A stretch of 64,000 nucleotides of DNA, from assembly GCA_965229095.1 (NCBI GenBank), contig OZ245855.1:2666001-2730000 (forward strand), written 5' to 3'. Of this stretch, positions 38,516 to 46,605 are shown piece by piece. This stretch comes from Taibaiella sp965229095. Its GTDB lineage: Bacteria > Bacteroidota > Bacteroidia > Chitinophagales > Chitinophagaceae. The translations under genes were made by a program, and so were the position numbers. Each line of letters starts with the position of its first letter. Position 1 is the stretch's first letter. The notes under the pieces were generated by a model. It saw nothing but the letters and a program-made list of their open reading frames with translations. It was not told the DNA's origin and did no database searches.

Positions 38516-39358
38516 ATGGTAGAGATTCTAAAACCAAATGACTACAAAAAAATTATAGAAGGGTTATACGAGCTAAATGACGAAATGGATATAATGCAAT
38601 ATCTGGAGAGCTGTCATGCCAAATATGCAGAAGATAATTATCATTTTTCAGCCATCTTTTCGCAGAAAATTTCGGAGATTGACGATTATGATACTACAGA
38701 AGATGTGCAGAAATATTATTACAACAAAGCCATTAATGATCCATATTGCAAAATCGTTCTTTACATTGATGCTCCAAATGCGGTAATACGTTTTGCTAAG
38801 GTGTATATAGACTACCTCGCATACTGCGATGACTTAGTATATCCAAATGATATTACCAATGAAGAAACAGAAGATGAAATAGCCGAGCCGAGAATATTTG
38901 TTTCAGATCTTGACAAGACAAATCTAAAAAAGGTTTACCATTATTTGGTTACAAATGGGCTTTTGAAAGCTGATTCCTTTGACCATTTCCTTACTTTGTT
39001 TTATAATAATGGATTGGGAGTAGACATTCAAAAAAAGATAAAATGGACGCTCAAATATCAAAACAGATTTAATTCAAATCTTCCTATGATTACACTTTTT
39101 CGATATATCGGCCCATACAAGGATAACATTAACGAATTTTATGGTGAAGAAAGAAAAGAATTCATCGAAACTATATTGCAAAACATTGCTTCTGCAAGCG
39201 AGCGATATCCCTTTAACCCAAAGTCATTAAATAACTCCATAAACGATTGGATTGGTAGAATTGAAGTTCATAAAGGTAGAAGAAAGCCATCCCCCGACAT
39301 ACAACCTTTAGATCAAGAAAGTATCAACATTATTACATTCATTGAATCCTTAAGTTAA
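38516..39358 (+). CDS. Acidic hypothetical protein of the integrative element
   Basis: A 280-residue soluble, acidic protein (MVEILKPNDYKKIIEGLYELNDEMDI ...). The middle has NEETEDEIAEPRIFVSD. The C-terminal half (VYHYLVTNGLLKADSFDHFLTLF ... NEFYGEERKEFIETIL) resembles the short C-terminal segment often found in Bacteroidota element proteins of unknown role, but I cannot name a family. There is no signal peptide or catalytic motif. It lies 35 bp after the integrase with its own possible promoter, and a strong terminator follows. Confidence 0.65.
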   Translation: MVEILKPNDYKKIIEGLYELNDEMDIMQYLESCHAKYAEDNYHFSAIFSQKISEIDDYDTTEDVQKYYYNKAINDPYCKIVLYIDAPNAVIRFAKVYIDYLAYCDDLVYPNDITNEETEDEIAEPRIFVSDLDKTNLKKVYHYLVTNGLLKADSFDHFLTLFYNNGLGVDIQKKIKWTLKYQNRFNSNLPMITLFRYIGPYKDNINEFYGEERKEFIETILQNIASASERYPFNPKSLNNSINDWIGRIEVHKGRRKPSPDIQPLDQESINIITFIESLS

Positions 39359-39371
39359 TATATTAAAAACT

Positions 39372-39405
39372 AAAAGCCTTTGATTTTGCATCAAGGCTTT
39401 TTTTA
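39372..39405 (+). terminator. Rho-independent terminator
   Basis: Stem AAAGCCTTtGAT / ATCaAGGCTTT with a short loop and a run of seven or more T. It closes the transcript of the acidic hypothetical gene. Confidence 0.8.
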
Positions 39406-39550
39406 TAATAAAGCAATCAGAATGTCAGCATGTAGAAAAAGAAATTATTCTGACACTCTATTGCCTTTAATACGGTCAGCTATACTTTTACATCAGAAAT
39501 AAGGAATAGCGCTATTCCATTTTTAATAACTGTTTTAAAACATACTAAAA

Positions 39551-39892
39551 ATGGAAGAATTTCAACTTCTACAACAAGTGCTCTCCCAGTGCCGAGAGAT
39601 TAAAAAGGAGCTTTCTGAATTAAGACAGCTCTCAATGATCAACAAGCCTATGTTGACATTGGACGAATTTTGTCAATACAGCGGTTTAAGTAAAGCAAGT
39701 GTCTATAAACTTACTTCAACTGGGAAGATAAAACATTACAAACCTACTGGTGGCATACTAATATTCAAGAAATCAGAAGTTAACGAATTTCTGATGTCAA
39801 ATCCTGTATCACAAGTAGTTCAAAGTGAAGCCATGTCGTCAGAATATTTAATGACGCAGTTCAGCAAGAAAAAACATTCTTTAAAAAAATAA
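39551..39892 (+). CDS. Excisionase-like helix-turn-helix protein
   Basis: A 113-residue protein. An N-terminal coiled coil (LLQQVLSQCREIKKELSELRQL) is followed by a MerR/excisionase-family HTH at about 36-80: MLTLDEFCQYSGLSKASVYK, TGKIKHYKPTGGILIFKKSEVNEFLM. A basic tail ends KKKHSLKK. This is the typical small DNA-binding protein beside Bacteroidota tyrosine integrases, where it directs excision or regulates the element. The next gene starts 14 bp after its stop. Confidence 0.82.
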   Translation: MEEFQLLQQVLSQCREIKKELSELRQLSMINKPMLTLDEFCQYSGLSKASVYKLTSTGKIKHYKPTGGILIFKKSEVNEFLMSNPVSQVVQSEAMSSEYLMTQFSKKKHSLKK

Positions 39893-39905
39893 AAAAGTAA
39901 AAACA

Positions 39906-40550
39906 ATGAATCAAAAACTCGAAAGGATTCTCGAAGGTAAACCGACAAAACTGCTGTATGATATACGGAGCTTCAATGCACCTCATACTATTTTCACAAA
40001 TGGCGAAAGTGAGAAGAATGATTTTATTGATTTCCTTCAAAAAGGGATGAAGCTAAAAAGCGTTGTTATCAGGGTAAGTACTATCCGACCTACCAACGAT
40101 GTATATGGTTTGGAGCTCACAAATGGAAATGAAACTTTTTATGCAACCTTTGTCACACAAGACAATTCAATTTGCAATATTGGAGTTTTAAATGACACAG
40201 ATGTAATCATTATTGATTTGCCGGGAGCAATAAGTGACGAGATATTCGATGAGTTACTCGAAAGCATCAGAGTCGAACTGCAAGAAGGGTATCTGTATGG
40301 TGCAAAGAAATTTGTATTTATAATTGATAAGTCTCATTCGTGGAGCATAGTTGGCTATGGTGATTCAAAGCCCTTATTTGAATCATATTATTATACGGAT
40401 TTAAAGCCGATAGAGTGTGTTCTTGTGAGGGAAACTTCAATAGAAGCTGAAATGACCCATTGCCTTCAGCAATTATTCGACAATCCATCCCTAGATATTA
40501 AAGAAGTAATGAGCAACCTGCTCAAGAAGTACACTTCTACATCTAAATAA
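39906..40550 (+). CDS. Hypothetical element protein
   Basis: A 214-residue soluble protein beginning MNQKLERILEGKPTKLLYDI. Strands such as KSVVIRVSTIRPTNDVYGLEL and DVIIIDLPGAISDEIFDELL suggest an alpha/beta fold. The stretch DVIIIDLPG looks like a Walker B or GTPase-like DxxG strand, but no P-loop GxxxxGK is present, so I do not call a nucleotidase. It is coupled to the excisionase-like gene (14-bp gap). The function is unknown. Confidence 0.65.
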   Translation: MNQKLERILEGKPTKLLYDIRSFNAPHTIFTNGESEKNDFIDFLQKGMKLKSVVIRVSTIRPTNDVYGLELTNGNETFYATFVTQDNSICNIGVLNDTDVIIIDLPGAISDEIFDELLESIRVELQEGYLYGAKKFVFIIDKSHSWSIVGYGDSKPLFESYYYTDLKPIECVLVRETSIEAEMTHCLQQLFDNPSLDIKEVMSNLLKKYTSTSK

Positions 40551-40584
40551 ACCCAAACAATTTATTGTATTAAAAAAAATCAAG

Positions 40585-40632
40585 CGCCAGCCTTGACTGG
40601 GAAGCTATTGCCTTTACTGAACAAGGTTGGCG
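40585..40632 (+). promoter_or_regulatory. Long stem-loop in leader of the next gene
   Basis: An 11-bp stem CGCCAGCCTTG / CAAGGTTGGCG (one G-U pair) encloses 26 bases, 22 bp before the next start codon. It lacks a T-tract, so it is not an ordinary terminator. It may be a regulatory hairpin or a protein-binding or replication site. Confidence 0.45.
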
Positions 40633-40653
40633 TCGATTTAAACAATTTACATT

Positions 40654-41286
40654 ATGACAAATACAAATAATATTCCTCAATCTGAAAAGGAACTTCTCGA
40701 GGCTTTTAATAAGGCCAAGGTAAAAACAACTGAAAAAGAAAATGCCACGCTATCAAATGTAAATAAGTTTACTGCTTTACAGGCAACCAATTGTGCATAT
40801 ATGAATATTCCGGAAAAAGAAACAGTAGCGCTCATCCAATCATTATTTAATGTCTTGGAGTTAAATATTGAAATACAAAACATTGTAAAGCGAGCCTATA
40901 ATAAAGTCCGTTTAAAAACCAATAATGCTTTTCCTAAAATCAGTCAACAAGTTTCAGTAGAAAGACAAGAAGTGCAGCAATTTAAAGTAAAAGAGTCAGT
41001 CGTAATAAGCTATTCCTTAGAAAGTATAATCAAGGCATTCAGGCACGTGTACATGGAACGATTACCGGATTTTAACTATAACGACCTCATCTTAAAGAAA
41101 ACAATCGTTTTTTATGATGCATTGGATAAAGAAGGCGCGGAAGGCGATCTTTATGACAAGTCACTTGACCTGGGACTAAATCAAACCCATTGTATTGAGG
41201 TAATAAACATTTTACAAAGGCTGAAGATTTTGGAGATTAAGGATAGCAGGTATCAAAAACGTACAGCCAGAGTACGCTATAACTAA
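40654..41286 (+). CDS. Hypothetical protein upstream of PIF1-like helicase
   Basis: A 210-residue protein beginning MTNTNNIPQSEKELLEAFNKAKVKT. It is helical throughout. The C-terminal part (LYDKSLDLGLNQTHCIEVINILQRLKILEIKDSRYQKRTARVRYN) looks like a winged-helix with a basic end, which would suit DNA binding, for example replication initiation. This is inference; no family is recognised. It lies 49 bp before the helicase gene, after a prominent stem-loop. Confidence 0.6.
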   Translation: MTNTNNIPQSEKELLEAFNKAKVKTTEKENATLSNVNKFTALQATNCAYMNIPEKETVALIQSLFNVLELNIEIQNIVKRAYNKVRLKTNNAFPKISQQVSVERQEVQQFKVKESVVISYSLESIIKAFRHVYMERLPDFNYNDLILKKTIVFYDALDKEGAEGDLYDKSLDLGLNQTHCIEVINILQRLKILEIKDSRYQKRTARVRYN

Positions 41287-41335
41287 CCACGTTTTTTTTA
41301 TTCAACAACAACACTTAATTATTAAAGAACATCCG

Positions 41336-42034
41336 ATGAACAACGAAATTACTTTTGAAGGCAATGCTCAAGCCCAAGCTGCGTACAATATTATTACTAA
41401 GACATCTTATTCAGTGTTTATATACGGTGGAGCGGGTACCGGCAAATCCGAAATGATAAAAAAAATAACTGACCACTTTGGTGATGCAGTTATATGCTGC
41501 GCACCAACTGGAGTAGCTGCTAAAAATATTGGAGGGACTACTATACATTCAATGTTTGGGATTCCTTTCAAACCAATAGTTTTTGCCGACCAAATTAAAG
41601 CAGGTATAAATCCCATTAGGCTCAGCATTGATGATAAGGCGTATATATATTTCCATATCAAGGCAGTTATTATTGACGAAATAAGTATGGTGTCAAGCTA
41701 TCTTTTAGATAACATAAGTGCCTCATTACAGCAAATTTTTAAAAATGATCTCCCCTTTGGAGGCTTGCAGATAATCGGGGTAGGAGACCCAATGCAACTA
41801 CCACCAATCCTACCGAAAGGCGATGATTTAAATGAATTTAGAAAAAGATATAATGGAGAATTTTTCTTTGATTCAGTTGATTTCAAAAAGCTTAATCCTG
41901 TTATCATTAACCTTGAACATGTTTATAGGCAAAACGATAATGAATTCATTGAACTACTTAACAAAATACGTTTCGGGAGTGAAATTTATAAAACCATTTC
42001 TATAATCAATAAAAAATGCTATAACGGAATATGA
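41336..42034 (+). CDS. PIF1-like helicase, N-terminal half (split gene)
   Basis: A 232-residue half of an SF1B PIF1/RecD2-like helicase. Walker A GGAGTGKS is at 31-38, IIDEISMVS with D114-E115 as Walker B, and GVGDPMQLPP as motif III. It stops after NKKCYNGI, where homologues continue into the second RecA domain. The stop TGA overlaps the ATG of the next frame (ATGA at 42031), which supplies exactly the missing C-terminal half. The split may be a frameshift mutation, a programmed -1 slip or a genuine two-subunit form coupled by reinitiation. PIF1-type helicases unwind 5'-3' during replication or repair. Confidence 0.8.
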   Translation: MNNEITFEGNAQAQAAYNIITKTSYSVFIYGGAGTGKSEMIKKITDHFGDAVICCAPTGVAAKNIGGTTIHSMFGIPFKPIVFADQIKAGINPIRLSIDDKAYIYFHIKAVIIDEISMVSSYLLDNISASLQQIFKNDLPFGGLQIIGVGDPMQLPPILPKGDDLNEFRKRYNGEFFFDSVDFKKLNPVIINLEHVYRQNDNEFIELLNKIRFGSEIYKTISIINKKCYNGI

Positions 42035-42753
42035 TAAACTTAGATGTAACACTTGTTAAGAAAAATGATCGCGCAGATTTTATTAATCTCGAAGTTCTTA
42101 ATAGCATTGAGGAACCAGAGCACGTTTTTGAAGCTGAGACCTGGGGGAGTGGAGATAAAATGTTGTCGGAATGTCTTATAGAAAAAACGCTAAAAGTTAA
42201 AGTCGGTTCACAAATTATGTTTCTTAGAAACATTCGGAGAAAAGGTATAGTTAATGGTTTGATGGGCCATCTTATTGAAATAGGACATGATAAGGAAAGA
42301 AGTGAAGCCACTCTCATCATTGAAACCGAAGAAGGTGAAATAATCGAACTCCAAAAGGAAAAATATGAAGAAAAGTATTTTAGGAAAGAAAAGATGGGGA
42401 AGAAAGTAACTTTTGAGGAATATTCTAAAGGCGGTTATATTCAATTTCCAATACGGCTTGCCAATTCTTTTTCAATACACAAAGCCCAGGGACTGACCTT
42501 TAAAAAGATGACATTTGATAACAATGGCGGTTTTACAAGTTGTGCTCAAATTTATGTTTGTTTAAGTAGAGTTGCTTCATTAGAAGGACTGAAATTAACT
42601 ATACCATTGGATACCTCCGATGTCAAGGTAAACAAAAGATGTAAAAAATATTATGAGTCTGTGACCACGGAAAATCATCGTAAAAGATATGAGATGATTT
42701 TAAGGCATATAGAAAGTGGCCTGTTTGAAAAAGAAGAGGAGGAAGAAGATTAA
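42031..42753 (+). CDS. PIF1-like helicase, C-terminal half (split gene)
   Basis: A 240-residue frame that carries on the helicase without loss: VTLVKKNDRADFINLEVLNSI matches the motif IV side of PIF1 family domain 2. FLRNIRRKGIVNGLMGHLIEIG gives the SH3-like insertion, and FSIHKAQGLTFKKM is motif V/VI (HKaQG). It ends KKEEEEED-like, in an acidic tail (EEEEED). Alone it has no Walker A, so it can work only with the upstream half. It starts in the -1 frame at the ATGA overlap. A hairpin follows. Confidence 0.8.
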   Translation: MINLDVTLVKKNDRADFINLEVLNSIEEPEHVFEAETWGSGDKMLSECLIEKTLKVKVGSQIMFLRNIRRKGIVNGLMGHLIEIGHDKERSEATLIIETEEGEIIELQKEKYEEKYFRKEKMGKKVTFEEYSKGGYIQFPIRLANSFSIHKAQGLTFKKMTFDNNGGFTSCAQIYVCLSRVASLEGLKLTIPLDTSDVKVNKRCKKYYESVTTENHRKRYEMILRHIESGLFEKEEEEED

Positions 42754-42770
42754 TGTAGACTAATGTTAGG

Positions 42771-42790
42771 AGATTGCAGAGTTGCAATCT
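42771..42790 (+). terminator. Hairpin after the helicase genes
   Basis: Stem AGATTGCA / TGCAATCT with a 4-base loop lies 18 bp past the helicase stop. Only CTTAAGTTAT follows, so the T-tract is poor. Confidence 0.4.
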
Positions 42791-42845
42791 CTTAAGTTAT
42801 AAAGATCAAAATCCTTCACTATTTTTGCAAATAGGATATATTCAA

Positions 42846-43838
42846 TCAAAATAAGCGTCTATTCGTTGCACCCTCAATGAGTATATAAGTGATAATAAAA
42901 GAATAAGGCAGTTTCACCTCGCCGCTCACCCTGTCAAGCCTTTCGAATTCTATATCAATCGCTGGTATCTCTACCACTCTATTCAATGCTCGTGTTTCAT
43001 TAAAGACATAATTTGTCTTAAAATAATCATTATATTTCAACGAAAGTAATACTGAAGCAACATTCGAGGCGTATCTTGCATGATGCAAGATATAATAAAG
43101 CTGCTTTAGTGTACACCAAATATTAAGAGCCAGAAATCCGGGACCGTATTCAATGGCAATATCAACGATACACATATTTGGATTACGAGCTACAAAACTT
43201 AAAATAAAAAACGAATCAGTTTTCAATATTGCATCAATCGGATATTCTGTTTCAAAGTATGCAGATTCCGATTGTATTAAATCTAAGCTATCCAACACTT
43301 TTGAGTACCTCTTATTTATAAAATTCCGGTACTCATTTGCAAATGGGAAATGCATAATACTGGCGCTTCCTACCTTAGAGATTTCTTCAGTTCTAATTGC
43401 ATCGAGCAATTGTTTTTCATCACATTGGTTCCGGCAATAGATATCGTGATAAATAAAGCTATTATATTCAGTAACACCATAACCTAAAAATGGCAAGACT
43501 TCTTGCACATGCAATAATTTTGTTTTACCGTTTCTTAATGTTTGATAATCGCTTTCGGGAATAGATAATAAATACGTTGTTGCTTCATTTTTCAGCCATC
43601 GGTAAAGCTCATCCACTCTCTCATCAATATTTTCATCAGAGAGCCCAAATTTCTCCATTACCGATGTATATTGAAAAGCAGATGGCGGGAGTCCAAAATG
43701 AATTAGTATCTCTTCTTCCAAAGACATCATGATGGAACCGGTAGAGCCTTGTGTTATTACTGATCCATTTTCTTGATTCCATTGGTAAGATGATAGGATG
43801 TAGTTTTTAATTTTTTGTTGAATGGAGGTCTTGTTCAT
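42846..43838 (-). CDS. Hypothetical 330-residue protein, third gene of leftward trio
   Basis: It begins MNKTSIQQKIKNYILSSYQWNQENGSV at the ATG 43838. The sequence is soluble with many aromatic residues and no signal peptide. It has GITTEE-like positions such as DAIRTEEISKVGSASIMHFPFANEYRNF and a late YVFNETRALNRVVEIPAIDIEFERL. I recognise no family or catalytic motif. It lies 53 bp downstream of the nuclease-like gene on the same strand and faces the helicase genes, so it probably belongs to the cargo at the right end of the element. Confidence 0.6.
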   Translation of the reverse strand: MNKTSIQQKIKNYILSSYQWNQENGSVITQGSTGSIMMSLEEEILIHFGLPPSAFQYTSVMEKFGLSDENIDERVDELYRWLKNEATTYLLSIPESDYQTLRNGKTKLLHVQEVLPFLGYGVTEYNSFIYHDIYCRNQCDEKQLLDAIRTEEISKVGSASIMHFPFANEYRNFINKRYSKVLDSLDLIQSESAYFETEYPIDAILKTDSFFILSFVARNPNMCIVDIAIEYGPGFLALNIWCTLKQLYYILHHARYASNVASVLLSLKYNDYFKTNYVFNETRALNRVVEIPAIDIEFERLDRVSGEVKLPYSFIITYILIEGATNRRLF

Positions 43839-43891
43839 AGTCGCTTATTTCCACAGGGAACTTCCCATGAAAAGTGCGATTAGACAACGTT

Positions 43892-44374
43892 TTAAATAAA
43901 TAATTCAAGAACCGCTTTCTTTGATAAGTTATTAAAATCAATGCTAAACTCGTCTAGTCGATTCCACTTAATAAACCTCTTTCCTGCATTGTCTTTTTGA
44001 CTAAGGACAAATGCTTTATTCCACGGGATTTTGTATAATTTTTTAAGCTTGTAATCTTCAGTAAAGACAACAATAACCAAAATGTCAATAGGAGCATTTT
44101 CTTCATACTTTAAAGCTGTCCACTTATTCGGATTTGTAGATGCCTTCGCATGTGTCTTTACTTGGACACGTTGTCCTGTTAAAAGCCGCAAGTCCCATCC
44201 TTTTTGAATATTACTATCTGCAAAAATACAATCGTACAATTCAGCGACGAACCATTCGCCAATTTGGGATGTAAAATCCTTTTTATTATTTAATACACCT
44301 AGCCTTTTAAGCTGAGACATAGAATCAAATAGTGACTCCATGTGTTGGCGGATGGCAGGATAATTTTCATTCAT
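43892..44374 (-). CDS. Nuclease-like protein with D...QxK motif
   Basis: About 160 residues from the ATG at 44374 (MNENYPAIRQHMESLF). An in-frame TTG 12 bp upstream overlaps the previous stop and is less likely. It reads IGEWFVAELYDCIFADSN ... GWDLRLLTGQRVQVKTHA, giving E40, D61, Q71 and K73. This matches the PD-(D/E)XK pattern with Q in place of D/E (QxK), seen in Mrr-like and some restriction nucleases. The basic strand VQVKTH is the strongest point. It follows the next gene upstream by 8 bp, and the two are close to the element end. A restriction or defence role is inferred. Confidence 0.6.
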   Translation of the reverse strand: MNENYPAIRQHMESLFDSMSQLKRLGVLNNKKDFTSQIGEWFVAELYDCIFADSNIQKGWDLRLLTGQRVQVKTHAKASTNPNKWTALKYEENAPIDILVIVVFTEDYKLKKLYKIPWNKAFVLSQKDNAGKRFIKWNRLDEFSIDFNNLSKKAVLELFI

Positions 44375-44382
44375 TTTTAAAA

Positions 44383-44796
44383 TCAATTTAAGATTAAATA
44401 ACCTTTGCGATTAGTACACAGCGAAGCCCATGATAATAATGCAGCGACAGGCGTTATCCTACGAAATACACTATTTCCTTCTTTCCTGTTATAGACTTTT
44501 TCGGCAAGGTTACCTTCAATTGAATCAGAAGGTAAACGTTTGTCTCCTAGCTTACCATTCATGGCATTGCCCTTTCTAACACCTTTATCGGAATCAACCT
44601 CTGCTAATAAACTAATTGTTTCTTCAAATGCCTTCCAAGGCAATAGCTTTTGGTTATGCAGATTGTCAACCTCAATACCGTCTTCCCGAAGTATTGCAGT
44701 AAAGAACTTTCCTTTCTTCATTAATGGAATCTGTTGAGAAGAATTGATTCCATCGAATTTCGATTTAATTATTTGGATGGCTTTATCGGGCGTCAT
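44383..44796 (-). CDS. Small protein upstream of nuclease-like gene, unknown
   Basis: About 137 residues from the ATG at 44796 (MTPDKAIQIIKSKFDGINSSQQ); a TTG 18 bp upstream is possible. The first half reads like a small alpha/beta domain (GKFFTAILREDGIEVDNLHNQKLLPWKAFEETISLLAEVDSDKG split over two strands and a helix), with KGNAMNGKLGDKRLPSDSIEG after it. The end contains FRRITPVAALLSWASLCTNRKGYLILN. There is no known motif. It is tightly packed before the nuclease-like gene, so they may form a two-component system. Confidence 0.6.
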   Translation of the reverse strand: MTPDKAIQIIKSKFDGINSSQQIPLMKKGKFFTAILREDGIEVDNLHNQKLLPWKAFEETISLLAEVDSDKGVRKGNAMNGKLGDKRLPSDSIEGNLAEKVYNRKEGNSVFRRITPVAALLSWASLCTNRKGYLILN

Positions 44797-44875
44797 GATA
44801 GGAATTTGGTGCAATCTACTTCATTTATGTATATGAATCTTGCTGTTTTCAACGCAATTATGAACTAACAATTCT

Positions 44876-44925
44876 CAGGTACATTCAGGTGCACGTCGGT
44901 ACATCCTTGTACATCTAGGTACAAT
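44876..44925 (+). repeat. Five tandem 10-bp repeats next to the att-like site
   Basis: Units CAGGTACATT, CAGGTGCACG, TCGGTACATC, CTTGTACATC and TAGGTACAAT follow one another without gaps, consensus nnGGTACATY. A 10-bp period places each on the same DNA face. They lie 20 bp from the 15-bp direct repeat, so they are good candidates for integrase arm-type or excisionase binding sites. Confidence 0.6.
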
Positions 44926-44944
44926 GTTGGTCCCCTCAAATCGA

Positions 44945-45122
44945 GAGTTACTTTCCAATCTGTCTGCAAATCTGTAGCCTTGAAGAAATTTGTAAACAGA
45001 TTAGCAGATGAGAATTGGCTACTAGATATAAATAGATAGAACTAGATATAAAAGGAAACCCTTGACTAGCAAGGGTTACACTATCAAGTTGCAATGTTCA
45101 TGTACGTGAGTTACTTTCCAAT
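44945..45122. repeat. Direct repeat GAGTTACTTTCCAAT at element end and mnmE 3' end
   Basis: The 15-bp word occurs at 44945-44959 and again at 45108-45122, where it includes the mnmE stop codon and last codons (ending FCIGK). The mnmE/trmE 3' end is a known integration target, for example of SGI1 in Salmonella. The 148 bp between the copies hold the inverted repeat AACCCTTG / CAAGGGTT (45057-45077) and no gene. This fits an attachment site regenerated at the mnmE end, with the inner copy as a second att or remnant. Confidence 0.55.
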
Positions 45123-46496
45123 ACAGAACTTTCCGAAAATAGTGCCTAATATATCCCGGTCTACTTCTACCTGGCCGGTGATCTCGCCCAGGTAATGCAG
45201 GCAGCGACGTATGTCCAGGGCCAGGAGGTCGCCGCTGATGCGGCTATCCATCCCGTTTTGTATGTCTTGCAAGCATTCGGCCACTTTTTGCAACGCCGCA
45301 TGATGCCGGGCATTCGTCACTATGGTATTTTCGGTGTTTATCTTACCATCGTTTACGATATCGTAAAGATGCCGGCGTATGGATTCTATATCTGTCTTCT
45401 CTTTGGCTGAAACGAACAAAAGCTCCTGCCATAGTTGGGGAAACTGCTGCTGCGTCGCATCAGGCCCCAGTATATCACTTTTATTGGCCACGAGCAGGTA
45501 CCGTAACCCTTCCGTTTCGAAAAGCTGCTGCTGCTGCCGTACAGCAGCCTCTTCTTCTGCTGCGGCATCAAAGAGATAGACTACGATATCGGCCTGGCGC
45601 ATTTTTTCGAGGCTGCGCCCCACACCTATCTGTTCAATGGCATCTGTCGTATTCTCCCGGATACCTGCCGTATCGATCAGGCGAAACAGCAGGCCGTTGA
45701 TATTGAGTATTTCTTCAATGGTATCCCTTGTGGTACCGGCTATATCGCTCACGATAGCGCGTTCTTCATTCAGTAAGGCATTGAGCAGGGTGGACTTACC
45801 GGCATTGGGCTTACCGATAATGGCTACGCTGACACCATTCTTTATGGCATTGCCCAGGCTAAAGGAATTGATAAGCTGCCGGGTTGCACGCTCCAGCTCT
45901 GTGATCAGGTCCTGGAACTGGGTACGATCGGCAAATTCTACATCCTCTTCCGAAAAATCAAGCTCCAGCTCTATCAGCGCTGCAAACTGGATCAGCTGTT
46001 CCCGCAGGCTTTTGAGATCGTTGGAAAAGCCGCCGCGCAATTGTTTTAAAGCCGTTTGCTGTGCAGCATACGAATCGGCCGCGATAAGATCGGCCACAGC
46101 TTCTGCCTGTGCCAGGTCCATTTTTCCGTTCAGAAAAGCCCGCTGGGTAAATTCGCCCGGCAAGGCAAGCCTGGCGCCGGCCTGGGTACAGGCTTCCAGG
46201 ATACGTTGCAATATATAAGGCGAACCATGTCCGCTGATTTCTACTACTTCCTCTCCCGTATAGCTTCGTGGCGCCCGGAATACCGAAGCCACTACCTCGT
46301 CGATCTCCGCACCATCCACCGGCGACATGATCTTACCAAAGTGCATCGTGTGCGTGGGCTGCGCTGCCAGTTTTTTTCCTTTAAAAATACGGTCGGCAAT
46401 ACTGATGGCGTCGGGGCCACTGAGGCGGATCACGCCTATGGCGCCAATGCCCGGCGCCGTAGCAATGGCAGCAATTGTCTGTTCACTAGAGATCAT
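45111..46496 (-). CDS. mnmE: tRNA uridine-5-carboxymethylaminomethyl(34) synthesis GTPase MnmE
   Basis: A 461-residue protein of full MnmE length. The N-terminal formyl-THF-binding domain begins SSEQTIAAIATAPGIGAIGVIR. The G domain is inserted at about 220-375, with G1 GKPNAGKST, G3 DTAGIRE and G4 NKSD. The conserved C-terminal FCIGK carries the cysteine essential for modification. With MnmG it makes the carboxymethylaminomethyl group on wobble U34 of several tRNAs. Its 3' end forms the border with the AT-rich island, and the stop codon lies inside the direct repeat described at that border, yet the protein is intact. Confidence 0.95.
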   Translation of the reverse strand: MISSEQTIAAIATAPGIGAIGVIRLSGPDAISIADRIFKGKKLAAQPTHTMHFGKIMSPVDGAEIDEVVASVFRAPRSYTGEEVVEISGHGSPYILQRILEACTQAGARLALPGEFTQRAFLNGKMDLAQAEAVADLIAADSYAAQQTALKQLRGGFSNDLKSLREQLIQFAALIELELDFSEEDVEFADRTQFQDLITELERATRQLINSFSLGNAIKNGVSVAIIGKPNAGKSTLLNALLNEERAIVSDIAGTTRDTIEEILNINGLLFRLIDTAGIRENTTDAIEQIGVGRSLEKMRQADIVVYLFDAAAEEEAAVRQQQQLFETEGLRYLLVANKSDILGPDATQQQFPQLWQELLFVSAKEKTDIESIRRHLYDIVNDGKINTENTIVTNARHHAALQKVAECLQDIQNGMDSRISGDLLALDIRRCLHYLGEITGQVEVDRDILGTIFGKFCIGK

Positions 46497-46605
46497 GCGG
46501 CAAAGGTAGATTTTAGATGCTAGATGTCAGACGCTAGATTTTAAATATTAGATTTCTGTCGGGGCAGATCGCCTTCTATTGAATGGTTTTATCTGCAGCC
46601 AGTAT

